Assembly: GCA_965217205.1 (NCBI GenBank)
Contig: OZ244254.1
Coordinates: 3,453,393-3,517,392 of the forward strand
Reading direction: 5' to 3'
Origin: Maricaulis sp947259345
GTDB taxonomy: Bacteria > Pseudomonadota > Alphaproteobacteria > Caulobacterales > Maricaulaceae
DNA: 64,000 nt
Part shown: positions 1 through 8,875 of the stretch, piece by piece
Layout of the letters: each line of letters opens with the position of its first letter
Numbering within the stretch: the stretch's first letter is position 1
Made by a program: the position numbers and the translations under genes
The notes under the pieces: model-generated
What the model saw: the letters and a program-made list of their open reading frames with translations, nothing else
Database searches by the model: none
What the model was told of the DNA's origin: nothing

Positions 1-1
1 C

Positions 2-430
2 GTCCAGTTCAAGCCCATTCCGCACGATGTGGTCGGCGCGGCGGAAGGCGCGATGCATCCCAATCGCCTGGTCATCCGCTTGCAGCCGGATGAAGGCGTC
101 AAATTGATGCTGATGACCAAGGATCCCGGGCCGGGCGGGCTCCGTCTGCGCTACGTCCCGCTCAATCTGGCCTATGCCGAGCATTTCGAACGGGACTATC
201 CGGATGCCTATGAACGCCTGTTGATGGCGGTCGTGCGTGGCAATCTCAGTCTTTTCATGCGCCGCGACGAGGTCGAGGCGGCGTGGCGCTGGGTCGATGG
301 GATCATCCAGTCCTGGGAAGACAGCCAGGCCAAACTCTATGGCTATCAGGCCGGCACAGATGGCCCGACCCAGTCTGCGCTTCTGCTGGCCCGTGAGGAG
401 AGAGAGTGGTTTGATGGCCTTGACCGCTAA
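2..430 (+). CDS. zwf: Glucose-6-phosphate 1-dehydrogenase, C-terminal part (truncated by window edge)
   Basis: This is the last 142 residues of a reading frame open at the left edge of the window. It resembles the C-terminal beta-sheet domain of glucose-6-phosphate dehydrogenase: a V-Q-F-K-P-I-P-H start, then N-R-L-V-I-R-L-Q-P-D-E-G, a D-A-Y-E-R-L-L segment and a W-R-W-V-D tail. The enzyme oxidises glucose-6-phosphate with NADP(+) in the cytosol and feeds the Entner-Doudoroff and pentose phosphate routes. The NADP-binding and catalytic parts lie outside the window. Its stop overlaps the start of pgl by 17 bases, and edd follows, so the three form one operon. The family assignment is from the sequence plus the operon context. 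Confidence 0.9.
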   Translation, partial: VQFKPIPHDVVGAAEGAMHPNRLVIRLQPDEGVKLMLMTKDPGPGGLRLRYVPLNLAYAEHFERDYPDAYERLLMAVVRGNLSLFMRRDEVEAAWRWVDGIIQSWEDSQAKLYGYQAGTDGPTQSALLLAREEREWFDGLDR

Positions 431-1142
431 TCCGAACCTCACTTTCACCGAACACGCCGACAAGGCCGCCATGGCCGAGGCGCTGGCGCAGCCTGTGGCG
501 GACCGCCTGGCTGCGGCAATTGTTGAACGGGGTGAGGCGATCTTTGCGGTATCCGGCGGCTCGACGCCGGAAGGGCTCTATCGTCGACTGGCCGACACCG
601 AGATCGACTGGTCGAAAGTGACGGTCATTCTGGTTGATGAGCGCTGGGTCGAGCCTGGCGAGGGCGGGTCAAACGAGACATTCCTGCAATCCACCCTGAT
701 GATCGGCGCGGCATCGGCAGCGCGCCTGATCGGCCTCAAGGCGCCGGGTGAGACGCCGCTCGACGGACTGGCGGCCGTGCAGGACGCATTGGTCGGCGTG
801 TCTTTCCCGCCGGATGTGCTGATCCTCGGCATGGGCGAGGATGGTCACACGGCGTCCTGGTTCCCGCGGGCCGATGGTCTGGACGTCGCGCTTGCCGAAA
901 CCGGACCGCCGGTTGCCGCCATTCGGGCCAAGCAAACCGCGGTGACCGGCGCGCTTACGGATCGCATCACCTTGACCCGGGCCGCGCTGGCGGGCGCCGG
1001 GCTGAGCCTGCTTCTGGTCGCCGGCGACGGAAAGAAGCGCGCACTTGAAGCCGCGATGGAGGCCGGCCCGATTGCAGACATGCCGATCCGCGTCCTACTG
1101 CGTTCGCCGGACGATTGCCCCGAAATTCACTGGACGCGCTGA
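414..1142 (+). CDS. pgl: 6-phosphogluconolactonase
   Basis: A 242-residue protein that hydrolyses 6-phosphogluconolactone to 6-phosphogluconate in the cytosol. Visible family marks are S-G-G-S-T-P near residue 45, V-D-E-R-W-V near residue 75 and G-M-G-E-D-G-H-T-A-S-W-F-P near residue 142, which form the sugar-phosphate site shared with glucosamine-6-phosphate isomerases. The ATG at 414 was chosen because a GAGGAGAGAGAG purine run lies just upstream and the frame before it has no family similarity, although it stays open further upstream. The gene overlaps the zwf end and is followed after 25 bases by edd, so translation is probably coupled with zwf. Length is normal for the family. Confidence 0.93.
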   Translation: MALTANPNLTFTEHADKAAMAEALAQPVADRLAAAIVERGEAIFAVSGGSTPEGLYRRLADTEIDWSKVTVILVDERWVEPGEGGSNETFLQSTLMIGAASAARLIGLKAPGETPLDGLAAVQDALVGVSFPPDVLILGMGEDGHTASWFPRADGLDVALAETGPPVAAIRAKQTAVTGALTDRITLTRAALAGAGLSLLLVAGDGKKRALEAAMEAGPIADMPIRVLLRSPDDCPEIHWTR

Positions 1143-1167
1143 GCGCGTCCGCCTGAACGGAAGACTG

Positions 1168-3027
1168 ATGATGACCCAGACGATCAAGGCGACCCTTCGC
1201 GCCGTCACGGACCGTATCCGCGAGCGCAGCGCGCCGACCCGTTCGGCCTATCTCGCCCAGATTGCGGCCGCCCGCGAGACGGGTCGCAATCGCTCGACCC
1301 TGTCCTGCGGAAATCTCGCCCACGGCTTTGCCGCCTGTGGCGGGGCGGACAAGCGCGCCCTGAAAGATGGTGGCTGGGCCAATGTCGGCATCGTCACCGC
1401 CTATAACGACATGCTGTCTGCGCATCAGCCTTTCGGACCCTATCCGGACATCATCAAGAAGGCGCTGAATCAGGTCGGTGCCGTTGGCCAGATCGCCGGT
1501 GGCGTACCGGCCATGTGCGACGGCGTCACCCAGGGCCAGCCGGGCATGGAGCTCTCCCTGTTTAGCCGCGACGTGATCGCCATGTCGACGGCGGTGGCCC
1601 TGTCTCACAACATGTTTGACGCTGCCCTGTGCCTGGGCGTGTGTGACAAGATCGTGCCGGGCCTGATGATCGGCGCGCTGCGCTTCGGGCATCTCCCCGT
1701 GATCTTCGTACCGGCCGGCCCGATGCGGTCCGGCCTGCCCAATCCGGAGAAGGCCAAGGTCCGCCAGCTCTTTGCCGAGGGCAAGGTCGGCCGTGATGCC
1801 CTGTTGGAGGCCGAGAGCCAATCCTACCACTCGCCGGGGACCTGCACTTTCTACGGAACGGCGAATTCCAATCAGATGTTGATGGAAATCATGGGGCTGC
1901 ACATTCCCGGCGCCGCTTTCGTCAACCCGGCCGACCCGATGCGCGAGGCTTTCACGCGGGCTGCAGCCCAGCGTGCCGCCGCGATCACCGCCGACAAGGA
2001 CGCCTATGCCCCGATGGGCGAAATCGTCGACGAAAAGGCGATCGTGAACGCGATTGTCGGCCTCCATGCGACCGGCGGCTCGACCAATCATACCATTCAC
2101 CTGATCGCCATTGCCCGGGCCGCCGGCATCCTGGTCGACTGGACCGATTTTGATGCGCTCGCCGATATCACGCCGCTCCTGTGCCGCGTCTATCCCAATG
2201 GGCCGGCCGATGTGAACCATTTCCATGCCGCGGGCGGGTTGGGCTATGTCATCCGCGAACTGCTCGATGCCGGCCTGCTGCATGAGGATGTGAAGACGGT
2301 GATGGGCGACGGCTTGCGCGCCTATGCCAGCGAGGCTTTCCCCGATGGCGACGGGTTGATGTGGCAGCCGGCCGCCACCGAGTCCGGCGATCTCGAGATT
2401 GTGCGCCCGGTATCGGAGCCCTTCTCCGCCGATGGCGGGCTGAAACTCCTCGACGGTCCACTTGGCCGCGCCGTGATCAAGGTTTCGGCGGTCAAGCTGG
2501 AGCATCGCATCGTTGAGGCGCCGGCCGTCGTGTTCGAAAGCCAGGATGATTTCCTCGACCGCTTCAAGACGGGCGAACTTGACCGCGACTTCATCGCGGT
2601 TCTGCGCTTCCAGGGACCCCGCGCCAATGGCATGCCGGAATTGCACAAGTTGACCCCGGCACTGGGGTCCTTGCAGGACCGGGGTTTCAAGGTCGCCCTG
2701 GTGACGGATGGGCGCATGTCGGGCGCGTCCGGCAAGGTGCCGGCGGCGATCCATGTCAGCCCGGAGGCAGCGCTCGGCGGGCCGCTGGCCCGGGTTCTTG
2801 ATGATGATCTTGTCCGCCTGGATGCGGTCGCCGGCACGCTCGAGATCAAGGCAGACGGGTTTGATAATCGCGCTCTGGCAACGCCGCCTTCAGCGGTCCA
2901 GATCGGCATGGGCCGGGAGCTGTTCTCCGGCTTTCGCCAACTCGCCGGGCCGGCTGAGGAGGGCGCGCTGGCGATCCCCGATCTTGCTGTCGCGTCGCAC
3001 CGCGATGACGCATTGATTCCGGCCTGA
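1168..3027 (+). CDS. edd: Phosphogluconate dehydratase
   Basis: A 619-residue member of the IlvD/Edd family, close to the usual length of about 600. It dehydrates 6-phosphogluconate to 2-keto-3-deoxy-6-phosphogluconate, the committed Entner-Doudoroff step, and is an iron-sulfur enzyme. The cysteine-bearing family blocks A-M-C-D-G-V-T-Q-G-Q-P-G-M-E, C-L-G-V-C-D-K-I-V-P-G and C-T-F-Y-G-T-A-N-S-N are all present, as is the C-terminal D-G-R-M-S-G-A-S-G-K. Two adjacent ATG codons (1168, 1171) follow an AACGGAAGA purine box; 1168 is taken. In Caulobacter a glucokinase gene follows in this operon; here the next gene is a secreted protein instead, and no eda is seen in the window. Confidence 0.94.
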   Translation: MMTQTIKATLRAVTDRIRERSAPTRSAYLAQIAAARETGRNRSTLSCGNLAHGFAACGGADKRALKDGGWANVGIVTAYNDMLSAHQPFGPYPDIIKKALNQVGAVGQIAGGVPAMCDGVTQGQPGMELSLFSRDVIAMSTAVALSHNMFDAALCLGVCDKIVPGLMIGALRFGHLPVIFVPAGPMRSGLPNPEKAKVRQLFAEGKVGRDALLEAESQSYHSPGTCTFYGTANSNQMLMEIMGLHIPGAAFVNPADPMREAFTRAAAQRAAAITADKDAYAPMGEIVDEKAIVNAIVGLHATGGSTNHTIHLIAIARAAGILVDWTDFDALADITPLLCRVYPNGPADVNHFHAAGGLGYVIRELLDAGLLHEDVKTVMGDGLRAYASEAFPDGDGLMWQPAATESGDLEIVRPVSEPFSADGGLKLLDGPLGRAVIKVSAVKLEHRIVEAPAVVFESQDDFLDRFKTGELDRDFIAVLRFQGPRANGMPELHKLTPALGSLQDRGFKVALVTDGRMSGASGKVPAAIHVSPEAALGGPLARVLDDDLVRLDAVAGTLEIKADGFDNRALATPPSAVQIGMGRELFSGFRQLAGPAEEGALAIPDLAVASHRDDALIPA

Positions 3028-3090
3028 CCTGCCATCATCCTGTCGCAGGGCCGGGCGAGATTGGTCGCGTGCCTGGTACCGGGGGTTGTC

Positions 3091-3927
3091 ATGTCGACGC
3101 GTGAATTCTGTCTTGTGGCCGGAATCGGCCTGAGCCTGGGTCTCGGTCTGGCCACGGGCGCTGCCGGCAGCGATGAGGCTGGTCTTGCGCCCCGGTCTGC
3201 ATCCGAAGCTGTGCGGGTCTCGGCGCGTTATGCGTCTTCGGTTCTCTTCTTCAAAGTCGGTGAAATCACGCTCGATGCGCGTTTCGGCGACGCCGGATAT
3301 GCGGCTGAAAGCTATATCGAGGCGGCCGGGCTCGCGGCGCTTTTCACCGATTTCGATATTCGCGCAGAAGTCTCCGGACAGGGGGGTAATGGTGCCCGCG
3401 AGCCGGCCGTTTATCAGCATGTCGAGCGGACCGGTTCAAAAGTCCGTTCCGTGCGGGTTGAATTTGCGGATGATGTGGCCCGATCCAATGTGGAGCCGCC
3501 CTTTGGCTCCTGGGGCGTGCCGCCGGCCAGTGCCAGCGACCGGACAGATGTGATCGATCCGATGACGGCCTTCTTTGAATTGTCGCGCCGTCTGGAAGGC
3601 GGCGAGGGGTGTGACGGCCGTCTCGCCGTATTCGACGGCAAGGCGCGCTATGATCTTCGTCTGGAAACTGTCGGGACAGACCGGGTCCGGACGCGCGCCT
3701 GGCGCGGCGAGGCACTTCTCTGCCATGCCTGGTATGAACCGATTTCCGGCTATGATCCGGAAGACTATCCAAGTGAGTCCGAACTGCGGCACCCGCTGGT
3801 CCTCTGGCTCGCTCCGATCGCCGGAGAGTCAGCCTATTTGCCGGTGCGCCTGCATACGCGCGCGGGCTTTGGGGGGGTGACAATCGAGCTGACCGGACTG
3901 GCGGTCGAACCGCTGGCTGGCGGCTAG
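3091..3927 (+). CDS. Exported DUF3108-like protein of unknown function
   Basis: A 278-residue protein with an N-terminal hydrophobic segment (residues about 5-27, ending near A-A-G-S) that reads as a Sec signal peptide. The mature part is rich in beta-prone stretches. The pattern S-A-R-Y-A-S-S-V-L-F-F-K-V-G-E, a central D-P-M-T-A-F-F-E-L block and a C-D-G-R-L-A-V-F-D-G-K-A-R-Y-D-L block resemble DUF3108-type periplasmic proteins. Two cysteines (in G-C-D-G and L-C-H-A) could form a disulfide. Start chosen at ATG 3091, because the signal peptide begins cleanly there; a TTG at 3061 would add ten residues. It lies 63 bases after edd and could be a tail gene of that operon, but no metabolic link is evident. 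Confidence 0.6.
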   Translation: MSTREFCLVAGIGLSLGLGLATGAAGSDEAGLAPRSASEAVRVSARYASSVLFFKVGEITLDARFGDAGYAAESYIEAAGLAALFTDFDIRAEVSGQGGNGAREPAVYQHVERTGSKVRSVRVEFADDVARSNVEPPFGSWGVPPASASDRTDVIDPMTAFFELSRRLEGGEGCDGRLAVFDGKARYDLRLETVGTDRVRTRAWRGEALLCHAWYEPISGYDPEDYPSESELRHPLVLWLAPIAGESAYLPVRLHTRAGFGGVTIELTGLAVEPLAGG

Positions 3928-4035
3928 GTCAAAATCCATGCCGGCGTGATCGCCATCACATGTTGCAAGGCAGCATGTTGCTAGATTCTCCAAACCGCTC
4001 CACGAGCGGCCCCAAACTCCCGCGTGCAGCTTGCT

Positions 4036-4098
4036 GTTCCGGGAACGGCGGGGTGCAAGTCCTTGCCCATGCGAAGCCCCAACTTCGCCTTGCACCCC
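4036..4098. other. Nested inverted-repeat structure in the 354-base gap before the TIR gene
   Basis: The gap 3928-4281 carries no convincing gene. Within it, GGGGTGCAAG (4050-4059) is exactly complementary to CTTGCACCCC (4089-4098), and GCGAAG (4071-4076) to CTTCGC (4083-4088). The 3' arms are contiguous, so transcripts could form a 16-bp stem with a six-base loop and an 11-base bulge on the 5' side. A small GTTCC-G-GGAAC palindrome (4036-4046) precedes it. No T-tract follows on either strand, so it does not look like a simple terminator. It could be a leader RNA structure, a repeat-family member or an operator. Confidence 0.45.
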
Positions 4099-4281
4099 GT
4101 CGCGCTTGGCCCACCCCGGCGCAATGAGGGCCGGGTTTTGTGGTTGCCAGCGAAGCGCCTTGGCGCGGGCATGCCGGAAACGTGTTGAAAGCTGAGTTTG
4201 CCAGGCTGGCGGGTAACGGCTCCCGGTTGCACGACTGCTGCGAAACACCAATGATGGTTGTCCGTGATTTGGGGACAGGCG

Positions 4282-6327
4282 ATGAGTGTGGGCACGCGCT
4301 ACCGCGCATTTATCAGTTACAGCCATCGGGATCAGGATTTCGCGCGTGCCCTGCACCGTCAGCTTGAAACCTATCGTGTGCCCTCGCGGCTGGTTGGACG
4401 CGAGACACCGAAAGGGCCGGTGCCTCGAAGATTGGCCCCGATATTTCGAGATCGGGAAGACTTGGCCGCGACCGGCAGCCTGACAGCGTCAGTCCGTGAA
4501 GCGCTGGCCAGTTCTGACACACTGATCGTCGTCTGTTCGCCGGATTCCGTGGTGTCACGCTGGGTCAATGAGGAGATCCGCGCCTATCGTCAGCTCAATC
4601 CCGACGGTGTTGTACTCGCCGCGGTTCTGGCGGGTGATCCTGACGCAGACCCGGAGCTTGAGCCGGGACTCGCCTGCTTTCCGCCCGCCCTGCTGGAACC
4701 CGGCGCTGATGGCGTCGTCAACGAGCCGGTCGCCGCCGACATGCGGCGGCAGGCCGACGGGCGTCGCATGGCGCTGCTCAAACTCGTGGCAGGATTGATC
4801 GGGGTTAGCCTGGACCAGTTGATCCAGCGCGACCTCCAGCGTCGGCAACGCCGCGTGACCGTCATCACAGGCGTCTCTGTACTGATTTCCGTTACCATGG
4901 TGGCATTGACGCTGCTGGCCGTCTCGGCTCGCTCCGAGGCGGAACGGCGCAAGGCCGAGGCCGAGGACCTCATTGAGTTCATGTTGAATGATCTGCGAGA
5001 CAATCTGGAACCGGTCGGGCGGCTCGATGCACTTGATGCCGTGGGCGCCAAGGTCATCGAGTATTACGACAACCAAGGTCCGGCGGCCATGACAACAGAC
5101 GAGCTGGGCCGGCGGGCGCGCGCCTTCCATCTCCTAGGCGAAATCGACAGTGCGCAGGGTGATCTAGACAGTGCCTACCAGCATTTTCGTATCGCCTACG
5201 AGTCCACGAGCCGTATTCTCGCGGTCGATCCGACGATGCCCGAACGTATCTACGAGCACGCTCAAAGCAGTTATTGGGTCGGGTATTTCGCCTGGCGCCG
5301 GGGCGATCTGGAAATGGCGGAGCGTCGTTTCGTCGAGTACCGAGACCTCGCTTATCAGCTAATCGAAGCCGATCCGGAGAATGCCGAGTGGCAGGCTGAG
5401 GTCGGTCATGCCCACTCGAATATCGGGACCTTGTATGTGGGTCAGCGGCGGTGGGCGGATGCGCTTGTGGAGGCAAGAGCGTCCCTCGAACGATTCCGGG
5501 TCATCGCAGCGGGTCGGCCTGACGATGACCCGGCCTGGTCCAATGTCGCGAGGACCCTCGCCTGGGTCGCGTCTGTTTCGGAGATCACGGACGGCCGGGA
5601 CGCGTCCATCGCAGTGCTTCGCGAGCAATTGGAGCTTTATGAGAGCGGGCGCATTGATGTGACGGAGGACTGGCGCGTCCGGCGCACCGTGATCGCTGCG
5701 GAATATGCCCTTGCTCGCTTGCTGGTCATGCCGAGTGAGACCACGACCGATGCCGATATCGAATTGGCGCTGGCAATACTCGAATCCTCCGCATTGGAGG
5801 CCTCAGCCCTGATCGCGCACGAGCCGGACAATTTGCAATGGCGTCTGATTGCGGTCCGGCAGCGTCTTTGGCAGGCGCAGGCCGAGCTCTATAGCGGCGA
5901 TCCGTCTGGCGCGCGGGACGCTTATGTGGCTGCCACGGGCTATATGGCCCATCCTGCCTGGGGCGGTGCGGAAGGCGCCAGTTTTGCTGTCACGCGATTG
6001 CACGCGAGCCTGATCGAGGCGCGAATTTTCGCGGCGCGTGGTGATCACGAGGCCGCGCAAACATCGGTCGAGCATATGCTGGCGACTCTCGGGCAGGTGG
6101 ATAACTGGTCGGATGCGCTGGAACGCGCGCCCTATTATTTCGCCGCAGGCGCCAACACGCTTGCCGATGCCCTGGCGGCGCAGGGCCAGACCGCCGAGGC
6201 GCGACGGATACGTTCCGATATTGTCCGCCGACTGGAGCCCATCCGGAATCGTCTCCGCGTCGATTCCATCGCCGAGCTCGCTTATGCCAATGAGCGACTC
6301 GATCTGCCGCTGATGAATGCGGAATAG
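4282..6327 (+). CDS. TIR-domain protein with one membrane segment and C-terminal TPR-like region
   Basis: A 681-residue protein. Residues about 5-150 form a TIR domain: R-A-F-I-S-Y-S-H-R-D first strand, D-T-L-I-V-V-C-S-P, then S-R-W-V-N-E-E-I, where Glu98 lies four residues after Trp94, the spacing of the catalytic glutamate in NAD-cleaving TIR domains. A single hydrophobic segment (about 191-215) follows, then a charged coiled-coil stretch (S-E-A-E-R-R-K-A-E-A-E-D-L). The rest, to the C terminus, is helical with TPR-like spacing. Likely topology is cytoplasmic TIR and extracytoplasmic or periplasmic repeats. A GGGGA box six bases upstream supports ATG 4282. It is first in a three-gene unit with a small unknown gene and a TPR-cyclase gene. 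Whether the TIR domain cleaves NAD or only binds partners cannot be told from the sequence. Confidence 0.85.
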   Translation: MSVGTRYRAFISYSHRDQDFARALHRQLETYRVPSRLVGRETPKGPVPRRLAPIFRDREDLAATGSLTASVREALASSDTLIVVCSPDSVVSRWVNEEIRAYRQLNPDGVVLAAVLAGDPDADPELEPGLACFPPALLEPGADGVVNEPVAADMRRQADGRRMALLKLVAGLIGVSLDQLIQRDLQRRQRRVTVITGVSVLISVTMVALTLLAVSARSEAERRKAEAEDLIEFMLNDLRDNLEPVGRLDALDAVGAKVIEYYDNQGPAAMTTDELGRRARAFHLLGEIDSAQGDLDSAYQHFRIAYESTSRILAVDPTMPERIYEHAQSSYWVGYFAWRRGDLEMAERRFVEYRDLAYQLIEADPENAEWQAEVGHAHSNIGTLYVGQRRWADALVEARASLERFRVIAAGRPDDDPAWSNVARTLAWVASVSEITDGRDASIAVLREQLELYESGRIDVTEDWRVRRTVIAAEYALARLLVMPSETTTDADIELALAILESSALEASALIAHEPDNLQWRLIAVRQRLWQAQAELYSGDPSGARDAYVAATGYMAHPAWGGAEGASFAVTRLHASLIEARIFAARGDHEAAQTSVEHMLATLGQVDNWSDALERAPYYFAAGANTLADALAAQGQTAEARRIRSDIVRRLEPIRNRLRVDSIAELAYANERLDLPLMNAE

Positions 6328-6383
6328 GATTTGGCTGATTTGCCCGATCAGGCGACCCGCCAAATAACTGCAGGGGATTTTGA

Positions 6384-6992
6384 ATGGCTGTGATCGACAA
6401 GGACGCATTTGACGGGACCATTGCCCAGGAAGAATTACTGGGCGCTTGTGATCTGGCTCCGATACAGACCCAGATCAGCCTGATCGCGCGCGCTTCCGAT
6501 GGCTTTGTTGTCATGACCGGCAATGATGTCGGGCGGGAAGCCTTCGACGAGACCGAGATTTCTCAGATTTTCGTGATCTTTGCGGAAACCGTGAATGACT
6601 TCGCCAACGCAGACGCCTCGACCCTGCGGACCGCCGTTTCGGCGGCACTGGTGGGTATGTGGACGTCTTGCTCCAACGATGTGCCCTGCCCATTCGATCA
6701 GGCCGCCCATGGTCGAACGCGCTTGATATTCCATATCCATGTGCCCGGTTGGGGATTTGAACCGGCTCGTATCAAGTTCAAAGGCAAGGATCCGTCACAC
6801 GCCTTCTGCGGACTGGACTGGCTCATGCTGAATGGTGAAAACTGCAAGCCTTACAGCTTCCAACTTCAAACCAAGCCGGTCGAGGCGCCTGCGACATATG
6901 AATTCGCGCTCTTCATCAACGCGTCGCAGGATGCCGGCAATCAGTCCACGCGCATCATCATTGATCCATCCGTTGAGCTTAACCCGCCTTGA
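6384..6992 (+). CDS. Protein of unknown function between the TIR and cyclase genes
   Basis: A 202-residue soluble protein with no signal peptide or membrane segment; I do not recognise the family with confidence. The first half (to about residue 95) looks mixed alpha/beta. The second half, from F-H-I-H-V-P-G-W-G-F to Y-E-F-A-L-F-I-N-A and I-I-I-D-P-S-V-E-L, alternates hydrophobic residues like a small beta-sandwich, and the ending resembles small uncharacterised bacterial beta-sandwich proteins that close with an I-D-P motif. An AGGGGATTTTG box precedes the ATG at 6384. It sits 56 bases after the TIR gene, and its stop lies close to the start of the cyclase gene, so it is probably co-expressed and may serve as adaptor or sensor (inference). 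Confidence 0.6.
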   Translation: MAVIDKDAFDGTIAQEELLGACDLAPIQTQISLIARASDGFVVMTGNDVGREAFDETEISQIFVIFAETVNDFANADASTLRTAVSAALVGMWTSCSNDVPCPFDQAAHGRTRLIFHIHVPGWGFEPARIKFKGKDPSHAFCGLDWLMLNGENCKPYSFQLQTKPVEAPATYEFALFINASQDAGNQSTRIIIDPSVELNPP

Positions 6993-7039
6993 TCGGAAAG
7001 ATCGAAGCACGCACGGCGGCATGCGACCGGAGACCAGAA

Positions 7040-8875
7040 GTGCGTGAACAGATCATCAACCGATTCAATACCGGCGATCTCGCTCGCGCATATGATCTTT
7101 GCCAGGCAGGACTACAGGATCAGCCAAATGACGTCTGGCTGAAGCATAGGGCCGTCCTCTGCCTGATAAGGTCTGGCGCCCTGGAGCGCGCCTTTGCCGC
7201 GTATCGGGATCACCGTCTCGCTGATGTCCGTGATGACGAGGACTGCCTCGCGGTTGGTGCGCGGCTGCTCAAGGCGCTCGCGCTTGAAGCCCACGGTCAG
7301 GACTTTGCCCGTTTGGCGCTCGAAAGCGGCCGCAAGTATGCCGATGTCTATTCTCGGACGGGCGGTCACTATCCGGCCGTTAACGCCGCCAGCATGTTCA
7401 TGCTGGCGGGCGAGGCCGGTCAGGCGGAACGTTTCGCGCGGGAAGTCCTGTTCGGCAGTTTCGGACATGCCGCCACGACACCGGAGGCTGCCTATTATCG
7501 CTATGCATCCGAGGCGGAAGCCAATCTTTTGCTTGGGGATTTGTCGGCGGCCCGCTCCACACTGAGAGAGGCTTTTCGGCAGGATCCGCAAAATCACCTG
7601 GCCCATGCGACAACCTTGCGTCAGCTTCGCCTGCTCGTATCGGTTCTCGGCATGGACGCCGATTGGTTGCGGGCGCTTGAGCCGCCTCGCCCTGTCCATT
7701 TCGCCGGCCACATCTTCGGTCTGGGTGAAGGGGAGGGGCGCCTCGCCAAAGGGTCGGAGGCGCGGCTGAGGGATATCGTCGACATCACCCTCGCGCGCAA
7801 CAATGTCGGCGCGGTCTACGGCGCCCTGGCAGCCGGATCGGACATTATCATCGCCGAGTCGGCCTTGGCCCGCGGCTGCGAGCTGAATCTGGTTTTGCCA
7901 GTCCCGGTGCCGGCGTTTGTCGACGCGTCCGTCCATCCCTTCGGCGACGCTTGGCGGGCCCGATTTGATGCCTGCCTGGAGAGGGCCGAGAAAGTTATAG
8001 AATTGACCAGCGACCGGCGCATCTTGTCACCGGAGACCATCAATTACGCGAGCATGGTGGCCATGGGTATGGCCCGTATGCGCGCGCAGGTCCTCGCCAC
8101 ACGGCCCTTGCAGGTGCTGATCGCCGAGGGCGGCGGGGAGCGTGGCCTTGATGCTGAATTCGGGACCCGGCGCGATGGCGAATTGTGGTTGGAGTGCGGG
8201 CTTGACCAGGTCCGCCTCGCCTATCCCGGTCCGCGCCAGACAGCGCCGCCAGCGCCCCGGAACTCTGCGCCGGAGCCCGGCTTCCGACCCGCCATGCGGG
8301 CAATGCTCTTTCTGGACATTGCCGGCTCATCCTCTGTGCCGGATGATCGCGTTCCGCATTTCGTCCAGTCGGTGCTCAAACCGCTGGCCGAATGTTGTGA
8401 CGCGCTTGCCGACCTGCCCGTGCATGCCGACAGCTGGGGCGATGGTATGTTCCTGGCGTTCCGGACGGTTGAGCAGGCGGCGCGGGCAGCGGAAAGCCTG
8501 AGGCTGGCCTTTGCCGGAATCGACATGCGCGCCCAGGACTTGCCGACCTCTTTGGGATTGCGCATAGCCGGGCATTTTGGCCCGGTTCACGAAGGCAAGG
8601 ACCCGCTGCAAAAGCGCCCCTCACTCTTTGGCGGTCAGGTGGCGGTCGCGGCGCGTATCGAGGCGGCTACAGTGCCCGGATCGATCTTTGTCAGCGAAGC
8701 CTTTGCGGCGGCGCTGGCGATGTCGTCCTCTGACTTTCGCAGTGAGTATGTCGGCCAGACCCGAATCGATTCCCATATGCCCGAGCAGAGGCTCTATGCC
8801 CTGCGCGCACTGCCGTTGCGGGCGGCGGCCCGGCTGAGACGTGCGCGATCAGCTGGAGCCGCGCAACCGGTCTAG
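7040..8875 (+). CDS. TPR-S/SLOG-like protein with C-terminal adenylate/guanylate cyclase domain
   Basis: A 611-residue protein in three parts. Residues about 1-200 form a TPR-like array with the H-Y-P-A-V-N-A-A-S-M-F signature typical of the so-called MAP3K TRAFs-binding or TPR-S family. Residues about 210-340 look Rossmann-like (A-G-H-I-F-G, A-A-G-S-D-I-I-I-A-E, L-N-L-V-L-P-V-P), as in nucleotide-binding SLOG-type folds. Residues about 415-590 are a class III nucleotide cyclase domain, with metal aspartates in F-L-D-I-A-G-S-S (Asp426) and W-G-D-G-M (Asp468) and Arg539 in V-A-V-A-A-R. The usual transition-state Asn is Ala (535), and Asp464 sits at the base-specificity position. GTG 7040 is chosen for its GGAGA box six bases upstream; a TTG at 6989 overlapping the previous stop is the alternative. 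The 3' end overlaps a convergent Crp/Fnr gene by 27 bases. Confidence 0.78.
   Translation: MREQIINRFNTGDLARAYDLCQAGLQDQPNDVWLKHRAVLCLIRSGALERAFAAYRDHRLADVRDDEDCLAVGARLLKALALEAHGQDFARLALESGRKYADVYSRTGGHYPAVNAASMFMLAGEAGQAERFAREVLFGSFGHAATTPEAAYYRYASEAEANLLLGDLSAARSTLREAFRQDPQNHLAHATTLRQLRLLVSVLGMDADWLRALEPPRPVHFAGHIFGLGEGEGRLAKGSEARLRDIVDITLARNNVGAVYGALAAGSDIIIAESALARGCELNLVLPVPVPAFVDASVHPFGDAWRARFDACLERAEKVIELTSDRRILSPETINYASMVAMGMARMRAQVLATRPLQVLIAEGGGERGLDAEFGTRRDGELWLECGLDQVRLAYPGPRQTAPPAPRNSAPEPGFRPAMRAMLFLDIAGSSSVPDDRVPHFVQSVLKPLAECCDALADLPVHADSWGDGMFLAFRTVEQAARAAESLRLAFAGIDMRAQDLPTSLGLRIAGHFGPVHEGKDPLQKRPSLFGGQVAVAARIEAATVPGSIFVSEAFAAALAMSSSDFRSEYVGQTRIDSHMPEQRLYALRALPLRAAARLRRARSAGAAQPV

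Noticed and set aside
967..2754. 595-codon open frame on the minus strand, antisense to edd
   Set aside because: Overlaps edd completely, has no recognisable domain, and such long antisense frames are common opposite GC-rich genes.
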